DNA of 7,413 nt from assembly GCA_900316925.1 (NCBI GenBank), contig ONEU01000055.1, forward strand, positions 1-7,413, in the 5' to 3' direction. The notes below the pieces were generated by a model. It saw nothing but the letters and a program-made list of their open reading frames with translations. It was not told the DNA's origin and made no database searches. Below, one piece after another: positions 6,650 through 7,413 of the stretch. The position numbers and the translations under genes are program-made. Origin of the DNA: an uncultured Eubacteriales bacterium. Lineage in GTDB: Bacteria > Bacillota > Clostridia > Oscillospirales > Acutalibacteraceae. Positions within the stretch are counted from its first letter, which is position 1. Every line of letters starts with the position of its first letter.

Positions 6650-6960
6650 GGTATCCTATACGTAAAGAAACATAAATAATACCTTGCGAGATTGTTTTAT
6701 TTGATCAGAATGTCAGAAAGATACACACGCAGAGAATGCCGGTGTCTGTCAAGACGCTGGGTGTTCGCTACTGGTATCATTGCCAATAAAGTGTATTACA
6801 AGGGTAACTCCTCCGTCTGGCGACTGCTTTTTCAAAATGCCTGACAGCTTGCGGAAAAGCAGCCTTCGGAACTATCCTGAACATCCTGTTTTTTGCTTAT
6901 CCCGTACATTTAACAAAACCCGGAAATGTTCGTTCTGAGCATTTTCGGGTTTCCTTTTTT
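6650..6960 (+). ncRNA. Candidate small RNA gene of about 310 nt between the inverted repeats
   Basis: A sigma-54-like promoter lies at its 5' side and a strong intrinsic terminator at its 3' side, with no ORF longer than 44 codons and no ribosome binding site for the short ones. Several stems can form: an A/T stem 6674-6679 with 6697-6702; CCGGTGTCT-GTCA-AGACGCTGG (6739-6760, 9 bp with a tetraloop); and CTGCTTTTTC (6824-6833) with GGAAAAGCAG (6853-6862), 10 bp with a 19-nt loop. An apparently unpaired CTCCTCC (6808-6814) resembles an anti-Shine-Dalgarno and could contact ribosome binding sites. Short readings inside are a 44-codon frame from 6710 and a 17-codon frame from 6736 (MPVSVKTLGVRYWYHCQ). 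I do not recognise the RNA as a known family. Alternatives are a small-protein gene or a decayed gene with its terminator. Confidence 0.45.
6916..6960 (+). terminator. Strong intrinsic terminator
   Basis: AAACCCGGAAATG (6916-6928) pairs with CATTTTCGGGTTT (6940-6952) over 13 bp with a single G-T pair, and CC plus six T follow (6955-6960). On the minus strand the stem is followed by TTTTGTT, so it may also stop transcription entering from the right. It ends 20 bp before the tail of the right repeat copy. Confidence 0.9.
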
Positions 6961-6980
6961 GTCTACAACTGCGAAGCAGC

Positions 6981-7184
6981 AGGCACGGGTACTTTGATAG
7001 AAAACAGAACTTTCAAATACTGAAAAGCCAGCCGCTGAGCGCCCCGTCAAGGGGTGTGGCGGCGGACGTAGGAAATCGGCGCAAGCCGCCGTGCCGGATG
7101 TTAGCGATACTGCACCTCCCGCCTTAAACGTACAGAGTGAGCGTAAGCGAACGGCAGCGTGACTACACAGCGGCGGGGCGCCGC
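6981..7184 (-). repeat. Right copy of the structured repeat, inverted relative to 6129-6338
   Basis: Read on the minus strand it starts with hairpin GCGGCG-CCC-CGCCGC (7170-7184), then 6 nt, then the 76-bp core (7088-7163) identical to the left copy. A shorter second hairpin, CGGC-TTGC-GCCG (7077-7088), occupies the place of the 6-bp hairpin of the left copy. GTCCGCCG and the CCCC-TTGAC-GGGG hairpin follow (about 7041-7055), and the copy ends with AAAGTACCCGTGCCT (6981-6995). A further small stem, CTGC-TTC-GCAG, lies just beyond at 6969-6979. Relative to the left copy the outer hairpin differs at two base pairs, both kept paired, which points to selection on structure. Confidence 0.9.
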
Positions 7185-7190
7185 AGGTGA

Positions 7191-7219
7191 TTGAAATTTT
7201 CAGGATGATGTGATACAAT
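7191..7219 (+). promoter_or_regulatory. Sigma-A promoter of the secreted protein gene
   Basis: -35 TTGAAA (7191-7196) and -10 TACAAT (7214-7219) are separated by exactly 17 bp, with an extended -10 TG at 7211-7212. The predicted start is near 7226, leaving a leader of about 50-60 nt. The -35 box begins 6 bp beyond the outer hairpin of the right repeat copy. Confidence 0.75.
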
Positions 7220-7269
7220 GAGGGTGTAGGAGAAATGTCCGTATCTGACAGTAGATTGTCTCATCGTTG

Positions 7270-7276
7270 AAAGGAG
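7270..7276 (+). promoter_or_regulatory. Shine-Dalgarno pointing to a non-standard ATC start
   Basis: AAAGGAG stands 8 nt before ATC (7285-7287), which is the first codon of a typical signal peptide (x-KRRILIPF...). The in-frame GTG at 7276-7278 overlaps the last base of the motif and the in-frame TTG at 7267-7269 precedes it, so neither can use it. Confidence 0.55.
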
Positions 7277-7413
7277 TGGTCACTATCAAACGTAGGATCC
7301 TGATTCCGTTTCTTACCATTTGTACGCTTTTGATGTTCAGTATGTCGGCTTATGCTGCCACCCCCGTTCTTCCAAAAACGAACTTCGATTACAAAGGGAC
7401 GGATATTTCACCA
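7276..7413 (+). CDS. N-terminal part of a secreted protein with Sec signal peptide, truncated by the window edge
   Basis: From the nearest standard start (GTG 7276-7278) the product reads MVTIKRRILIPFLTICTL, LMFSMSAYAATPVLPKT and so on to the window end, 46 codons. A basic n-region (KRR), a hydrophobic core and an AYA-A site give a classical signal peptidase I signal; no lipobox is present. The mature part visible (ATPVLPKTNFDYKGTDISP) is too short to assign. The frame is closed upstream by TAG at 7252-7254, so the start lies within 7255-7285. The best-placed ribosome binding site selects ATC at 7285-7287 instead of GTG, so translation may use a rare AUC codon, or an ATG may have been lost. 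A consensus promoter lies upstream and the right repeat copy immediately before that. Confidence 0.75.
   Translation, partial: MVTIKRRILIPFLTICTLLMFSMSAYAATPVLPKTNFDYKGTDISP

Noticed and set aside
6710..6844. 44-codon frame (MSERYTRR...) and a nested 17-codon frame from 6736
   Set aside because: No ribosome binding site for either, and no membrane or signal features; the 9-bp hairpin at 6739-6760 explains the sequence better. Kept only as an alternative under the RNA candidate.
6129..7184. Insertion sequence bounded by terminal inverted repeats
   Set aside because: No transposase lies between the repeats, no target-site duplication was seen outside them, and each copy seems a complete unit with its own hairpins.
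6910..7218. Minus-strand frame of 102 codons through the right repeat and the terminator
   Set aside because: Same core-only similarity; it overlaps a strong terminator and the opposite-strand promoter, and lacks a ribosome binding site.

Overview
The window looks like chromosomal DNA of a gut-type clostridium, most likely Lachnospiraceae. The reasons are the protein families (a queuosine-precursor ECF transporter, a multi-pass LytS-like histidine kinase, a periplasmic-type propeller fused to HD-GYP), strong AGGAGG-type ribosome binding sites and consensus sigma-A promoters. This is inferred from protein style; no database was searched.

Positions 1-2761 (minus strand) read queT, then a 7TM sensor histidine kinase, then a response regulator with a SARP-like winged helix. 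They are tightly packed (47-nt gap, then a 20-nt overlap) and probably co-transcribed. The leader of queT (about 2779-2857) can fold as an H-type pseudoknot with an embedded hairpin, the layout of class II/III preQ1 riboswitches. A hairpin sits just before the Shine-Dalgarno. The operon would therefore tie a queuosine-precursor importer to a two-component system.

Positions 2940-6038 (minus strand) hold one large gene for a membrane sensor: signal peptide or anchor, about 14 propeller blades (probably two seven-bladed propellers), a Y_Y_Y-like domain, one TM helix and an intact HD-GYP phosphodiesterase domain. Its sigma-A promoter is clear at 6086-6114.

Positions 6115-7190 contain no convincing intact protein gene but much structure. 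Two inverted copies of a roughly 205-bp repeat (6129-6338 plus, 6981-7184 minus) share a perfect 76-bp core. At exactly the same 6-nt distance outside the core, both carry a 6-bp/3-nt hairpin whose sequence differs by compensatory changes. Between the copies lie a decayed fragment of a STAS anti-anti-sigma factor gene, an AT-rich tract with phased repeats, a near-consensus sigma-54 promoter, a structured stretch of about 310 nt without a credible ORF, and a strong intrinsic terminator. I read the last three as a candidate small RNA gene. The outer ends of both repeats abut outward-firing sigma-A promoters.

Positions 7191-7413 (plus strand) hold a consensus promoter and the beginning of a secreted protein gene that runs off the window. 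Its best-placed ribosome binding site points to an ATC codon rather than to a standard start.
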